From NCBI GenBank assembly GCA_021829835.1, contig JAKBPE010000003.1:1-64000 (forward strand): a DNA stretch of 64,000 nucleotides, given 5' to 3'. Position numbers and translations under genes: made by a program. The stretch is from a bacterium (GTDB lineage Archaea; Micrarchaeota; Micrarchaeia; Micrarchaeales; CABMGC01). The notes below the pieces were generated by a model. That model searched no databases. It was not told the origin of the DNA and worked only from the letters and a program-made list of their open reading frames with translations. Of the stretch, positions 1 to 9,559 are shown in pieces (positions within the stretch are counted from its first letter, which is position 1; each line of letters starts with the position of its first letter).

Positions 1-541
1 GTTTTGCAAACAAAGTCTTGTCATGTTTATTTGCAGGTTCTATGGAAAATCCCAGAGGGATCTCGTTTTCCGCATCTGCAATCATGTGTATCTTGTATCC
101 AAACCCAAGGACCTTTGCCTTATCCCTGAAATCATCCTGCTCCCTCTTTGACGGCGTCCTGTGCCCCCACCTTGCATCCTTGTCGGATTTTGAGTGGGCA
201 GGAATATCCGAGCTGTCCTGTGCAAACAGGCGGATTTGCCTGCCTTTTAATCTGTCCTGTACAATCCAGTCATAGACGTCCTTGAAGATTCTAGGGTCTG
301 CCCTCATACGCACCTTCGAGAAAGTCGAAGGATGCGGTTTCTTCTTGTAACCCAACATCTTTCCGATCGGGTCTTTACCAAGAAACTCGACAAGTTTTAT
401 ATCCTTGAAGTTCTCACACTGCCTTATCACCAAGGCGACAGCGTGTTTTGCAAATTTCTTTGTATGGCCATACTTCTGCACAATGACCCGTGCAGCCGCC
501 CAAACCTCTACTATTTTATTCTTTAGTTCTATAATACCCAT
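1..541 (-). mobile_element. Transposase (IS5/IS4-like DDE family), N-terminal part, truncated by window edge
   Basis: Manual reverse-strand translation is open from ATG (541) to base 1: MGIIELKNKIVEVWAAARVIVQKYGHTKKFAKHAVALVIRQ...LFAQDSSDIPAHSKSDKDARWGHRTPSKREQDDFRDKAKVLGFGYKIHMIADAENEIPLGFSIEPANKHDKTLFAK. D...GYK.H...D...P.....PAN.HD is typical of DDE transposases. Missing from the ORF track because its stop lies outside the window. Confidence 0.85.
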
Positions 542-548
542 GTTATTT

Positions 549-586
549 GTCTCCTGGCAAGGACGACCAACGTCCAAACAGGAGAC
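549..586. repeat. Imperfect hairpin just upstream of the transposase start
   Basis: GTCTCCTG-gcaa-GGACG-accaa-CGTCC-aaa-CAGGAGAC: two nested perfect stems of 8 and 5 bp. Confidence 0.7.
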
Positions 587-696
587 CTCATACTCACTGT
601 TTTCCGACGATAAAAAGAGAAGAGAAAACCTTAAAATGTTATAAAACACAAAGTTATTTAATTTGTCAACTTCCTATCTTATACCAGTTGGCTCTT

Positions 697-2238
697 ATGA
701 AACTATCAGAAATACGTGGCAAAATAGACCGAAAGGAGTGGATATTGCCACCATTTCAAAGGGATTATGTTTGGGCAGGGCCCCAAGAGATAATATCATT
801 TATGGATTCCATATATAAATCATGGCCTATCGGTAGTATCATCTTATGGGTACCTCATCCAAAAGAAAAATTAAATTTCAAAAGTAGGGAACTCAGTGTT
901 AGCGCTAATGCAGAAAAAGAATATAAACCCGAATATATCCTTGACGGTCAACAAAGACTGACAACTTTATTCAGAGTATTTTCTAATCAACCTTTCAGAA
1001 TAGATAACTCTGACAAATTTCTGTACTTTGACTTTAATGGGAAAAAATTTATCTTTAAAGAAAAGATGAATACAGAATCTAATGAGATGCTCATTGGCAA
1101 TATACTAGATTTAGGTCATAGACAGATAATAAATAAGCTTAACAACCCCACGGAGGACATTCACGATGTGATAGATCAATTAAAAAGTATGAATAATTAT
1201 GAAATTAGTGTACTTCGAACTCCAGAAATCTATCTAGCAGATGCCCTTGAACTTTTTATAGCATTAAATACTGGTGGAATGACGTTGCCTTCAGTAGATC
1301 TTGCTTTAGGTTATATATCCTTATTATGGGATAGTTCAAGAAATGAATTTAAGTCATATAAAGAAGAACTAGCAAAAAAAGATTTCAAATTTAATCTAGA
1401 TTTTTTGGTTAGATCGTTAGCCATAGTATCACAGAAACAAGCTCTAAAACGAAAAAACATTAGAGAATTTAAAGCTAACATTATCGAGAAAGATTGGATA
1501 AAGACAAAAGATTGTATAAATAAAACTATAGATTTCTTAAAATCTGAACTAAATCTAGATAGTAATGCATTTTTAGATGCAGAAAATGTATTAATGCCAA
1601 TAATTTTTATATATTCTAAATATGGGGATGTATCAAAAACTAAACTTCTAGCTTACTGGCTATTAGTATCTTATTTAAATCAAAGATTCAGCAAGGGCCA
1701 GTCAACTAGTATAGTCAATAATGATATTGATATAATCTCCAAAAGTGGTGATAACGATTCCACAACGGCTATAACTAATCTAGTAAAAAGTCTTGAAGAA
1801 GATAATCACATCATAAAGAAAGTAAAACCTAGAGACATAGAAGGAGAACAATTTAAATTCATTTTATATTATCTAATCAGAACAAGAGGCACAAGAGATA
1901 TTGGCTCAGATAAAAGAATTGGTAAAGCTATATCTAATATAAACAGGCCTGAGTTCCATCATATCTTTGCTGATGCAATACTAAAAAAAACCAAATTTAA
2001 AGATATGAAGGAAGACATAGCAAATAAGACCTTTCTAACTAGTAAATCTAATAAAAAAATAAGCGATGCCGATCCAACTTACCTATCTGAATATAAGAAA
2101 TCTGTACTCAAAAAACATTTTATACCAACAAATAAAAATGTGTGGAACCTGAAACGATACGAAGATTTCTTGTATGAACGTAAAAAAATCTTAAGTAGAG
2201 AAATAAACCTGAGTCTCAGAGAGTTAATTAAAGAATAA
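697..2238 (+). CDS. GmrSD-like protein: DUF262 (DGQQR) domain fused to DUF1524/HNH-like domain
   Basis: Internal ATG at 697 fits the family start (MKLSEIRGKIDRKEWILPPFQRDYVWAGPQEIISFMDSIYKSWPIGSI). Motifs: YILDGQQRLTTLF, FIALNTGGMTLPSVDLALG, and C-terminal EFHHIFADAIL...NKTFLTSKSNKKISDADPTYLSEY. Confidence 0.85.
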   Translation: MKLSEIRGKIDRKEWILPPFQRDYVWAGPQEIISFMDSIYKSWPIGSIILWVPHPKEKLNFKSRELSVSANAEKEYKPEYILDGQQRLTTLFRVFSNQPFRIDNSDKFLYFDFNGKKFIFKEKMNTESNEMLIGNILDLGHRQIINKLNNPTEDIHDVIDQLKSMNNYEISVLRTPEIYLADALELFIALNTGGMTLPSVDLALGYISLLWDSSRNEFKSYKEELAKKDFKFNLDFLVRSLAIVSQKQALKRKNIREFKANIIEKDWIKTKDCINKTIDFLKSELNLDSNAFLDAENVLMPIIFIYSKYGDVSKTKLLAYWLLVSYLNQRFSKGQSTSIVNNDIDIISKSGDNDSTTAITNLVKSLEEDNHIIKKVKPRDIEGEQFKFILYYLIRTRGTRDIGSDKRIGKAISNINRPEFHHIFADAILKKTKFKDMKEDIANKTFLTSKSNKKISDADPTYLSEYKKSVLKKHFIPTNKNVWNLKRYEDFLYERKKILSREINLSLRELIKE

Positions 2239-2240
2239 TA

Positions 2241-2800
2241 TCAATTTGAGTTGGATATATTAAATATAGGTACACCATCTCCATAATAATTATCGTAGAA
2301 ATATTGAAATACCTCTTGGCATTTTTGTTGATAGTCTTCAGGAGTATAACTATTTGGTAAATGACGATCTAGTTGTTTTTCAATTTCAAGTTCGACTAAT
2401 GCTCTAGTTTGCTGCTTCTTTCTTCAATCAAGGACAAGTTTAGCTGGTTGAAGTTTATGCAATAGTTCAGTTGCTATGTTCTTAAGTTGTTGTTTATCCT
2501 TCTCAGTTAATTTTGGTTTCTTTAATTTATCAAAAAGAGCTAGCTCTTCTTCAGTTAGTCCTTCTACTACAGCTCTTCTCTCCTCTTCCTTTAGACTATT
2601 ACTAAACCTAATAAGTTCTTTGAAAAAGTTTTCTTGGTTTAGAGAACCAGCATTATTACATGGTAATATAGCTTCAATGATATTATAGCTAAACTTGTTA
2701 TATCCTTATCTGCTATGAACACTTCTCACATAGAGTTCATCAATCTTAAAATATCCGCTTCTTTGCTTGAAAACACTTCATTAGCTGAGAGTCTTAGCCC
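2241..2800 (-). pseudogene. hsdR: Degenerate C-terminal fragment of type I restriction subunit HsdR
   Basis: Reverse-strand translation: EAILPCNNAGSLNQENFFKELIRFSNSLKEEERRAVVEGLTEEELALFDKLKKPKLTEKDKQQLKNIATELLHKLQPAKLVLD*RKKQQTRALVELEIEKQLDRHLPNSYTPEDYQQKCQEVFQYFYDNYYGDG. This matches the HsdR C-terminus, with an in-frame TGA where LDWRKKQQTRA is expected (2424-2426) and a frameshift further upstream. Confidence 0.8.
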
Positions 2801-2802
2801 TG

Positions 2803-3054
2803 ATGAACGGAAAAAAATGGATTTTAGCTATCCAATCATATGCGAAGCAAGAAAAACAACACCTAACCGATATTAACGATAAAATTTCAAAAACAAAACT
2901 TCCAATTTCTTTATTTTCATCAAATCTCTATGAGATGCTTAAACAGATAGAAGAATCTTATAAAATAGTTTTATCTGACGTTGTAAATAGACTTCCAGCA
3001 CGTCAAAAAGAAGCTTTTGCCAAAGAACTACTAAAAGACTATACAATAAAATAA
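2803..3054 (+). CDS. Hypothetical protein
   Basis: ORF track, 83 aa; no recognised family. In the same frame as the next two ORFs. Confidence 0.4.
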   Translation: MNGKKWILAIQSYAKQEKQHLTDINDKISKTKLPISLFSSNLYEMLKQIEESYKIVLSDVVNRLPARQKEAFAKELLKDYTIK

Positions 3055-3066
3055 AAACCTGATATA

Positions 3067-3423
3067 ATGATTGATACAAAAGATCAGACTAATGTTATAG
3101 TTTATCTGGTAGGAACTAATCACGCAAGAGGAGTGGTACCTAATCCTGAGCTGGAGGAGGCAATAAAAACTGTTAGTGAAATAGAAATCGAAGGCATAGA
3201 TTACCAAAATACTAAACTCGCAACTATGCTAAAAGAACCATTTCTTGTCATAGCCACATTTTTACTCTTTCAACTAGAAAAAATCTTCTCTTCATCAAGA
3301 AAAAGTAGAAAGGATGTCGATTCGATAGTGGAAATTAAAAATAAACTAAGAGGCGCAGAGATGAAGATTATAAAAGAGTGCGATGCGTCTCTGGAAGAAA
3401 TGATTAATATGTATCATAAATAG
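3067..3423 (+). CDS. Hypothetical; possible N-terminal part of a TraB/PrgY-like protein
   Basis: VIVYLVGTNHARGVVPNPELEEAI...IEGIDY resembles the TraB N-terminus. Ends at TAG; the frame stays open after it. Confidence 0.4.
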   Translation: MIDTKDQTNVIVYLVGTNHARGVVPNPELEEAIKTVSEIEIEGIDYQNTKLATMLKEPFLVIATFLLFQLEKIFSSSRKSRKDVDSIVEIKNKLRGAEMKIIKECDASLEEMINMYHK

Positions 3424-3435
3424 TATACTATACCA

Positions 3436-3825
3436 TTGCAGATACTATTGATGGCTCTAGTTTTCCTCTTCGTAATTAGTGGCATCTATCGATTGGTCAG
3501 ACTTTTCAATGGTGACATTTCGATAGCTATCCTAATCGGATTGGTCTTAAGTTTCTTTTTTGTATCTTTGATTGTCCTATTTTATTTTGCTTTGTTTAAG
3601 ACTTATAAATATAGGAATGAAATAGTTGTAAAGAGAATCAAGGACCTCATTGAAAAGGGCCATAATAAGATTATGGCAGTATACGGTCAGGCGCACATAA
3701 GTTCAAGGAATCCGGATAATGTACTTTACAGTATACTATTCAAAATGACAAAAAACAAATCTCTAGAGGATATATTCGAAAGGGAAGGAATACATACAAA
3801 GATAATATCAGTAAAGTTTGCTTAA
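3436..3825 (+). CDS. Hypothetical membrane protein; possible C-terminal part of the same TraB/PrgY-like protein
   Basis: TTG start, same frame as 3067..3423. TM segments, then YRNEIVVKRIKDLIEKGHNKIMAVYGQAH, like the TraB C-terminal (RN..M...I......VAVVGAGH) motif. Confidence 0.4.
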   Translation: MQILLMALVFLFVISGIYRLVRLFNGDISIAILIGLVLSFFFVSLIVLFYFALFKTYKYRNEIVVKRIKDLIEKGHNKIMAVYGQAHISSRNPDNVLYSILFKMTKNKSLEDIFEREGIHTKIISVKFA

Positions 3826-3858
3826 TAAACACCATAAATTATTTATCCAACTCCTCTT

Positions 3859-4690
3859 TCATCTTCTCGAAAATAGTGACCGGCTCCCAAGAATTCTGAG
3901 TGCCTCTGCGTGTTGGGTAAATACTGATATTTCGTGAGTTGCATAATCTCGTGATATTTTATCTGCAACTATTATATCTTTTTCCAGATCTTCCCTATCG
4001 GGTTCTATTATTCCACTGGTTTTAAGATAATCTATTACAAATTTGATTCTTCCTTTTTCTTTAAGTTCCTCTTTCGAAGGTTTTATTGAGATACGATTCC
4101 ATGCTTGCTCCAGTATATGAGCGAAAACTTTACTTGAAATCATTGCAGGTGCTAGATCGTGCCCATTCTCAGCTTCTTCTATTGCCAATTCTATATTTTT
4201 AGTGTAAAGTTTACAAGTGTCACTTTTTGTATTGGTGGATATTCGTTCCAATTGTGCTATCAAATGCCCTAACCTTTCCACATCTGCAAGTGGTATGGGT
4301 TTGATCTTAGAATCTAACACAGTCTTAGATTTCTTAGAATTTCTAAGCATCATATCCAAATCTGGTTTTATCAGACGTGCTATTGGTATCGCATCCGGGG
4401 TCCGCATTACCTGCAGCCATAAGCTTATCTATATCTACCACCTCTAAGCTTATGTTGGTAAGTTTGCTCATCTTTGTTGCTGCTTCATTGTAATCCTGGA
4501 ATAAATCCATCGCAGTCTTGAGTTCTATCTGCAATACATTGTATATACCAACAAATGCGACCTCATAACCTGCATAAACAATTGCAGTTTTGTCTAGAAG
4601 TGAGTTCATACGTCTCATAACTTCTGTACCACTTGAGATAATGGTAACAAATTCTTCATCCGGTTCTATGAAATCTGCTTGGTTATTCAT
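3859..4690 (-). pseudogene. Hypothetical gene split by an apparent frameshift (ORFs 4343..4690 and 3859..4407)
   Basis: Two minus-strand ORFs overlap by 65 nt. Removing one C from the CCCC run joins them as ...KLMAAGNADPDAIPIARLIKPDLDMML.... Confidence 0.5.
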
Positions 4691-4979
4691 ACGATCCGTT
4701 CGTACTGCTTCTACGGATTTATTAATCTTTTATAATCTTATATTCTTCATAGATGCTATATGATTTTCTTTATCTTTGACTAAGTAGCTTGCACAAAGAT
4801 GGCTTATAATCCAGGCATAGCCTATATAACAGACTTTTTAGCATTGCTTCCAGTATATACACATACCAATTGGTGCAGACTATGAACAAAATCAAAGCTC
4901 GGCCAAGGCGCTTTCGTTTTAATTCGAGTGTTATAAAGGAACGCATATATTTGCATATGTAGTTGGCATAATCATCTTT

Positions 4980-5858
4980 GTGTTAGGTGTAACGTTGTCT
5001 AATTTTTTGATAGGCATTCTTTTTGGAATCTTTACCATGATTAGTTTTGGAATTCAGGACTTTTTAATGGCGAAGATATCAAGACAGATAGGCTCTTTCA
5101 GAACCTCCTTGTGGTTTGTTTTGCTATCGTTTGTTGTTTTCATCATTCTGGCACTGTTTTTGTTCACAGATAGTGGAATAAACCCCTTTATGATTGTACT
5201 TCTGATAGCAACAGGTTTTGTCTCAGTTACAGCAATACTTTCATTTACTAAAGGTTTGGAAATTGGCAATATTTCAATTATAGCTACAATAGGAAACACG
5301 TGGGGAGCAGTTACTGCGCTTCTTGGGTTTTTGATTCTGGGGCAGAGGATAAGCAGCTTCCAGATTTTAGATATCTGCATCATAATAATAGGTACTGTCT
5401 TAGTCTCGTTAAATCTGAAGGACATTTTCAAGCTTAATCCAAACAAGATTCACGTAGGCCTGAAATATGCTTTTATTGCGGCAATTACTTTCGGGCTTTA
5501 TTTCTTTCTCCTCTCATTTTTGACAAAGGCGTTGGGATGGTTTGATACGGCATTTCTTGTTACCATACCTATAATTCTGTTTTTGCTGTTGTACGGAACC
5601 TTGACAGGCAATAAATTGAGAGTAAAGAAAAGCAGGATGCCCCTTCTCTTTCTTATTGGTTTGTTAAGCATAGTGGGTCTTTTGTCATACAACCTTGGTG
5701 TGACATATAACTACACAGACATTGTTGCGCCTGTAAGTTCTGCTTCTCCTCTTGTAACAATAATTTTGGCTTCTCTGTTTCTTAAAGAGAGATTAACAAA
5801 CAGCCAGAAAATCGGCGTGTTTCTCATTTTGATAGGTTTAGTTTTATTATCAGTATAG
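4980..5858 (+). CDS. EamA/DMT-superfamily transporter
   Basis: 292 aa, about 10 TM segments, duplicated EamA architecture (APVSSASPLVTIILASLFLKERLTNSQKIGVFLILIGLVLLSV). GTG start. Confidence 0.8.
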   Translation: MLGVTLSNFLIGILFGIFTMISFGIQDFLMAKISRQIGSFRTSLWFVLLSFVVFIILALFLFTDSGINPFMIVLLIATGFVSVTAILSFTKGLEIGNISIIATIGNTWGAVTALLGFLILGQRISSFQILDICIIIIGTVLVSLNLKDIFKLNPNKIHVGLKYAFIAAITFGLYFFLLSFLTKALGWFDTAFLVTIPIILFLLLYGTLTGNKLRVKKSRMPLLFLIGLLSIVGLLSYNLGVTYNYTDIVAPVSSASPLVTIILASLFLKERLTNSQKIGVFLILIGLVLLSV

Positions 5859-5947
5859 CCTTAATCCGCTTTGTGTTGTTTGCAGTGGGATTTTTTACTT
5901 GTATGAAGCACTTGGACAGATAATGTAATGCAGCGTGTTATATTTTC

Positions 5948-7006
5948 TTACGCACTTTCTTTATTGTCGAGAAACTTTAATGATATCATTGCATTCATGT
6001 GCTGCAATGTAACTATGCCTATTGCCCTGCCATTTTTCGAGACAACTCCGAGTGGTTTGCCTTCCATCTCTATTTTTCTAATTGCAGATAGTATGTTAGT
6101 TCCGCTGTTGAATTGAGGTATAGGCATGCCTATGGCAGTTATATCTGAATCGGAGCGAACATTTTTCCTAAAAAGATCCAGCAGCAGGAAATCCTTTCCG
6201 TTTTTAGTTATGGCGACAGATGTGCCTCGTCCTTCCATAATCCGATATAGGTCTTTTATGGTGGTCTTTTTGTCTATGAGTACAAATCGCTTGTCTATGG
6301 CGCTCTTTATATTCATTTTTTCCGTCTTTTTTGTTATTATTGCATTCTGCACCTCAGCTATGGCTCCCCCATACAGGATAAACCCTACAAAGGCAAATAT
6401 TACAAAGTCGAGTATCTTTTCAGTTAATGAAAAGTTGGAGAGCCATAGGTAACCTATAGATCCTATGACAATAATGACTGCAACATACTTGCTTATCTTC
6501 CCAGTAAGCATTGTTGAGTCTAACATATTCCTCTTTTTTTCAAGGTAGCTTCGGAAGACTCTGCCCCCGTCAAGGGGAAATGCGGGGAGCAGATTTAGTA
6601 CTCCGAGAGCTACATTTAGTATGAAGAGTTCTTGCAGTACAAATACAAAATTCCCCATTGGAGCAAAGACGGAAAGGATTCCAAAAATGCCACCTAAGAA
6701 GACGCTCATCAACGGCCCTGATATGGCTATATTTAGCTCCTGTTTTCTATCTATTTTATCATTGTCGAGGGATGTTGCTCCGCCTAAAGGAGTCAGGAGA
6801 ATGTCTCTTACTTTTATATTGTTTTTCCTTGCAGTATAGGCATGTGCCGCTTCGTGTATGAAAACGCATACAAAAAGGAGCAGGAATATCAGGAAGATCA
6901 TAATGTTGTAAAACAGCAGGAAAAAAAGCATAAGCATGACAAATGTCCAGTGGAGATTTACATTTATCCCCCAGATCTTGCCTATGCGTATAGAATTCAA
7001 AGACAA
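5948..7006 (-). CDS. Site-2 protease family (M50) metalloprotease with C-terminal CBS-like region
   Basis: HEAAH zinc motif (FIHEAAHAYTARKNN) and NLLPAFPLDGGRVFRS; C-terminal CBS-like repeats. Confidence 0.88.
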   Translation of the reverse strand: MSLNSIRIGKIWGINVNLHWTFVMLMLFFLLFYNIMIFLIFLLLFVCVFIHEAAHAYTARKNNIKVRDILLTPLGGATSLDNDKIDRKQELNIAISGPLMSVFLGGIFGILSVFAPMGNFVFVLQELFILNVALGVLNLLPAFPLDGGRVFRSYLEKKRNMLDSTMLTGKISKYVAVIIVIGSIGYLWLSNFSLTEKILDFVIFAFVGFILYGGAIAEVQNAIITKKTEKMNIKSAIDKRFVLIDKKTTIKDLYRIMEGRGTSVAITKNGKDFLLLDLFRKNVRSDSDITAIGMPIPQFNSGTNILSAIRKIEMEGKPLGVVSKNGRAIGIVTLQHMNAMISLKFLDNKESA

Positions 7007-7131
7007 ACTAAAACCTGATTCTGGATGGGGTATTTAAGTATAAATATCATTCTGCACTTTGAAAGTGCGCATGTGGGTATAAAAATATGTAATATGTATA
7101 AAGATATTAATTTTCAATAGATATTGAGAAG

Positions 7132-7596
7132 TTGCATAGGTATAACATGGAGAAAACAGAAGGAATTTCTGGAAGGTGGCCTGGAGGATACAGAAGGATA
7201 CAGTGGCTTAGGTTAAGTATGGTATTCTTTGCCCTTCTCGGTGCCGCATCGCATATATTTGCAAGCCCTGGCGCTACTCCGGAAGTAACATTCTGGATAG
7301 AGACGGAAGTGGTAGCATATGTCATAATAGGGGTAGTCTACCTTTTTGGGCTTAAGATGTGGTATGTTCCAGCGATACTTTATACTGTGCTGAATCTGAC
7401 CATATTTTTTACATCCGCAGTTGTAGTCATACCAGGAATAACATCGGGGCTTTTAATAGGGCACATGCAGTTTGCAGAATACTCGTTCGGCAGGGCGGGA
7501 TCTCTTGTCTCATGGATGTATCTTCTTGTGGTAGGCATAATAATGCTGAAGATAGACAAGGGTTCAAAGATCAATGATCTTCTGAAACAAGGATAG
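7132..7596 (+). CDS. Multi-TM hypothetical protein
   Basis: 154 aa with about 4 TM; probable start at internal ATG 7147. Confidence 0.55.
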   Translation: MHRYNMEKTEGISGRWPGGYRRIQWLRLSMVFFALLGAASHIFASPGATPEVTFWIETEVVAYVIIGVVYLFGLKMWYVPAILYTVLNLTIFFTSAVVVIPGITSGLLIGHMQFAEYSFGRAGSLVSWMYLLVVGIIMLKIDKGSKINDLLKQG

Positions 7597-7605
7597 AATT
7601 GGGAA

Positions 7606-7887
7606 TCATCTATCTGCAAAAATATAAGTGCTCCCAGAGTAATGGATTATCCATGTGTCATTTATATGCACTATAGAGGAGTCTGGAAATGTTATAAGGC
7701 CATAGTCTGCGCGAACTGGAAAATTTATCGGAAATGATTCAGACTCGGCAGTGGCATATGCAAGAGAGTTGAGCCTGTAGTACATGGAATTCAGGTTGCT
7801 TGATTGAATATACATGCTTAACATTAATCCCATTTGTATCGTAGATGCAAAAATTATGGATATCAATAGTATTCCGTAAAAAGACAT
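7606..7887 (-). CDS. Pilin-operon hypothetical, N-terminal TM
   Basis: 93 aa; abuts the next gene of the pilin operon. Confidence 0.55.
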   Translation of the reverse strand: MSFYGILLISIIFASTIQMGLMLSMYIQSSNLNSMYYRLNSLAYATAESESFPINFPVRADYGLITFPDSSIVHINDTWIIHYSGSTYIFADR

Positions 7888-8265
7888 TCAGCCAGCCTCT
7901 ATGCATATATAACCAGTACCAGATGCTGCGTTATATGTGAAACACCTTGTTTGATAAGGCCCTGAAGACGCATTTCCAAATGGAACTACCTCGAATAACC
8001 TGAGGCCGTAAATATCCCGGTATTCCTGGGTTTTTATTCCACATGAGGGGTATTCCGGACCGTGTAAAAATATGCATTCGCTTTCGGATGAGTTGCGTGC
8101 AAGCTGGCTCATGAAGTCATATGATGCAAAGCCTGAAGCCATTATTTCTCTGGCTTTAGATGAAGATGCGGAGAAGCTTTTTATGCAGTATGTTGAGAAT
8201 AAGAGCACGAGAAGAACTACCATTAAAGAGGCTATTGATTCGAGGCTTGCAAACTGGATTTTCAT
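7888..8265 (-). CDS. Pilin-like protein
   Basis: MKIQFASLESIASLMVVLLVLLFSTYC: short charged N-terminus, Q..SLE and hydrophobic helix. Confidence 0.55.
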   Translation of the reverse strand: MKIQFASLESIASLMVVLLVLLFSTYCIKSFSASSSKAREIMASGFASYDFMSQLARNSSESECIFLHGPEYPSCGIKTQEYRDIYGLRLFEVVPFGNASSGPYQTRCFTYNAASGTGYICIEAG

Positions 8266-8269
8266 CAGA

Positions 8270-9559
8270 TCAGCTCACTTTCAGGTTTACTATTGAACCA
8301 TAATAAGGCAGAGTGGTATTGCCCGGATAGGTATTGTTGTAGAGAGTCAGGTTTATTATGTACGTAAATGGATAAGCCGGCTTGCAGTCATAGTATAAGC
8401 CGCTTATGCCGCATGATAAATTGCTGTTGTTATATTGATGGACACTGTCGAGAAGGCTCCTTGCATTCAAGTCCATAGCTGAAACAGCTTCCTGGATTGC
8501 TGATGAAGTGGAATAAGATACGCCTGTTGAGTTGTAGAATCTTAGAACCTGATATGCGTTATTTTCCGCTTCGATATATCCGGAGTATGCAAAGTTGCTT
8601 ATTTGGGAATATCCCTGCTGGCTTTGTATATATGGTGAGGTTGTTAGGCTGGATACGGTCACACTTTCCACTGTTGCATTTCCTATGATTTTGCCGTCCT
8701 GCATTATTAAAGAGGAGGGTTTTGCAGAAGAAAGATTAAATAGCAAGGTCTTTGAATCTCCATTTATTCTTACAAGTATCTTATAGTCGTAGGAATAGTT
8801 AGCAGTATTGGGAAGCAATATTCTGTATCCTGATTCTCCTGGAACAAAGCAGTAGGTTCTTGAGTATGACCAGTCTGGGGATTCACAACTCCCGTCAAAG
8901 ACCATGTAATCCCAGGAATTTGTTGAACCGCATTGTATGCTTGGGGGATATATAAGGCCAGACCAGACATCTTTTTCGGTGCAGTGATTGGATTCGTTTA
9001 TATATGAGACGCTTGATGCGCTGAAGGGATATGAAACACTTTCATTTTCATAGGTTATTGCGGCTGTAATTGCACTTTCATTTTTCTGTGCAGGAGCTGT
9101 GGAGGAATAGGTATTGTATTCGGAAGAGCCGGAGTTGCTGTATTTTCCGCAGGTGATGTTGTAATCAAGGTTTAGAAGATGCTGTCCTGAATTTTCAGGA
9201 TCGAAATAAAGATATTTTATTGTTGCTCCTGTAAAGTTGTAGGAAAGGCTGTTATTTGAAAAGGCTACTGAGGCGGAACTCAGGCTTAATTCCGCCTTTC
9301 CATTATTGCATCCGTAAGTTTCCATAAACATTGGATTTCCAGAAAGGGTAGTTGAATTTAATGGAACGTATGCGTAAAGATTAGGATGCTCTCCGGATGT
9401 TGAAGATAAGTTGTTTTGGATGTTATTTGGATTTGTGAATGCGTCATATGCCTGACGGCTTACAGCAAGAGTGTTTCCATACAGTGAGAGTATGCCGAGT
9501 GATAGGGCTGCAATGGCAGATAGTATAAGAAGAAATTCAAGGCTTGACTGGATATTCAT
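8270..9559 (-). CDS. Large Ser/Asn/Thr/Tyr-rich secreted protein with pilin-like N-terminus
   Basis: MNIQSSLEFLLILSAIAALSLGILSLYG: class III signal-like (QSSLEF) followed by a long extracellular-type domain. Confidence 0.65.
   Translation of the reverse strand: MNIQSSLEFLLILSAIAALSLGILSLYGNTLAVSRQAYDAFTNPNNIQNNLSSTSGEHPNLYAYVPLNSTTLSGNPMFMETYGCNNGKAELSLSSASVAFSNNSLSYNFTGATIKYLYFDPENSGQHLLNLDYNITCGKYSNSGSSEYNTYSSTAPAQKNESAITAAITYENESVSYPFSASSVSYINESNHCTEKDVWSGLIYPPSIQCGSTNSWDYMVFDGSCESPDWSYSRTYCFVPGESGYRILLPNTANYSYDYKILVRINGDSKTLLFNLSSAKPSSLIMQDGKIIGNATVESVTVSSLTTSPYIQSQQGYSQISNFAYSGYIEAENNAYQVLRFYNSTGVSYSTSSAIQEAVSAMDLNARSLLDSVHQYNNSNLSCGISGLYYDCKPAYPFTYIINLTLYNNTYPGNTTLPYYGSIVNLKVS

Noticed and set aside
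18-275. Forward ORF at the left edge (85 aa)
   Set aside because: Antisense to a clear transposase reading frame on the minus strand.
2424-2426. TGA recoded as tryptophan
   Set aside because: A frameshift is also present in the same HsdR fragment, and intact genes in the window use TGG for Trp; pseudogenisation is simpler.
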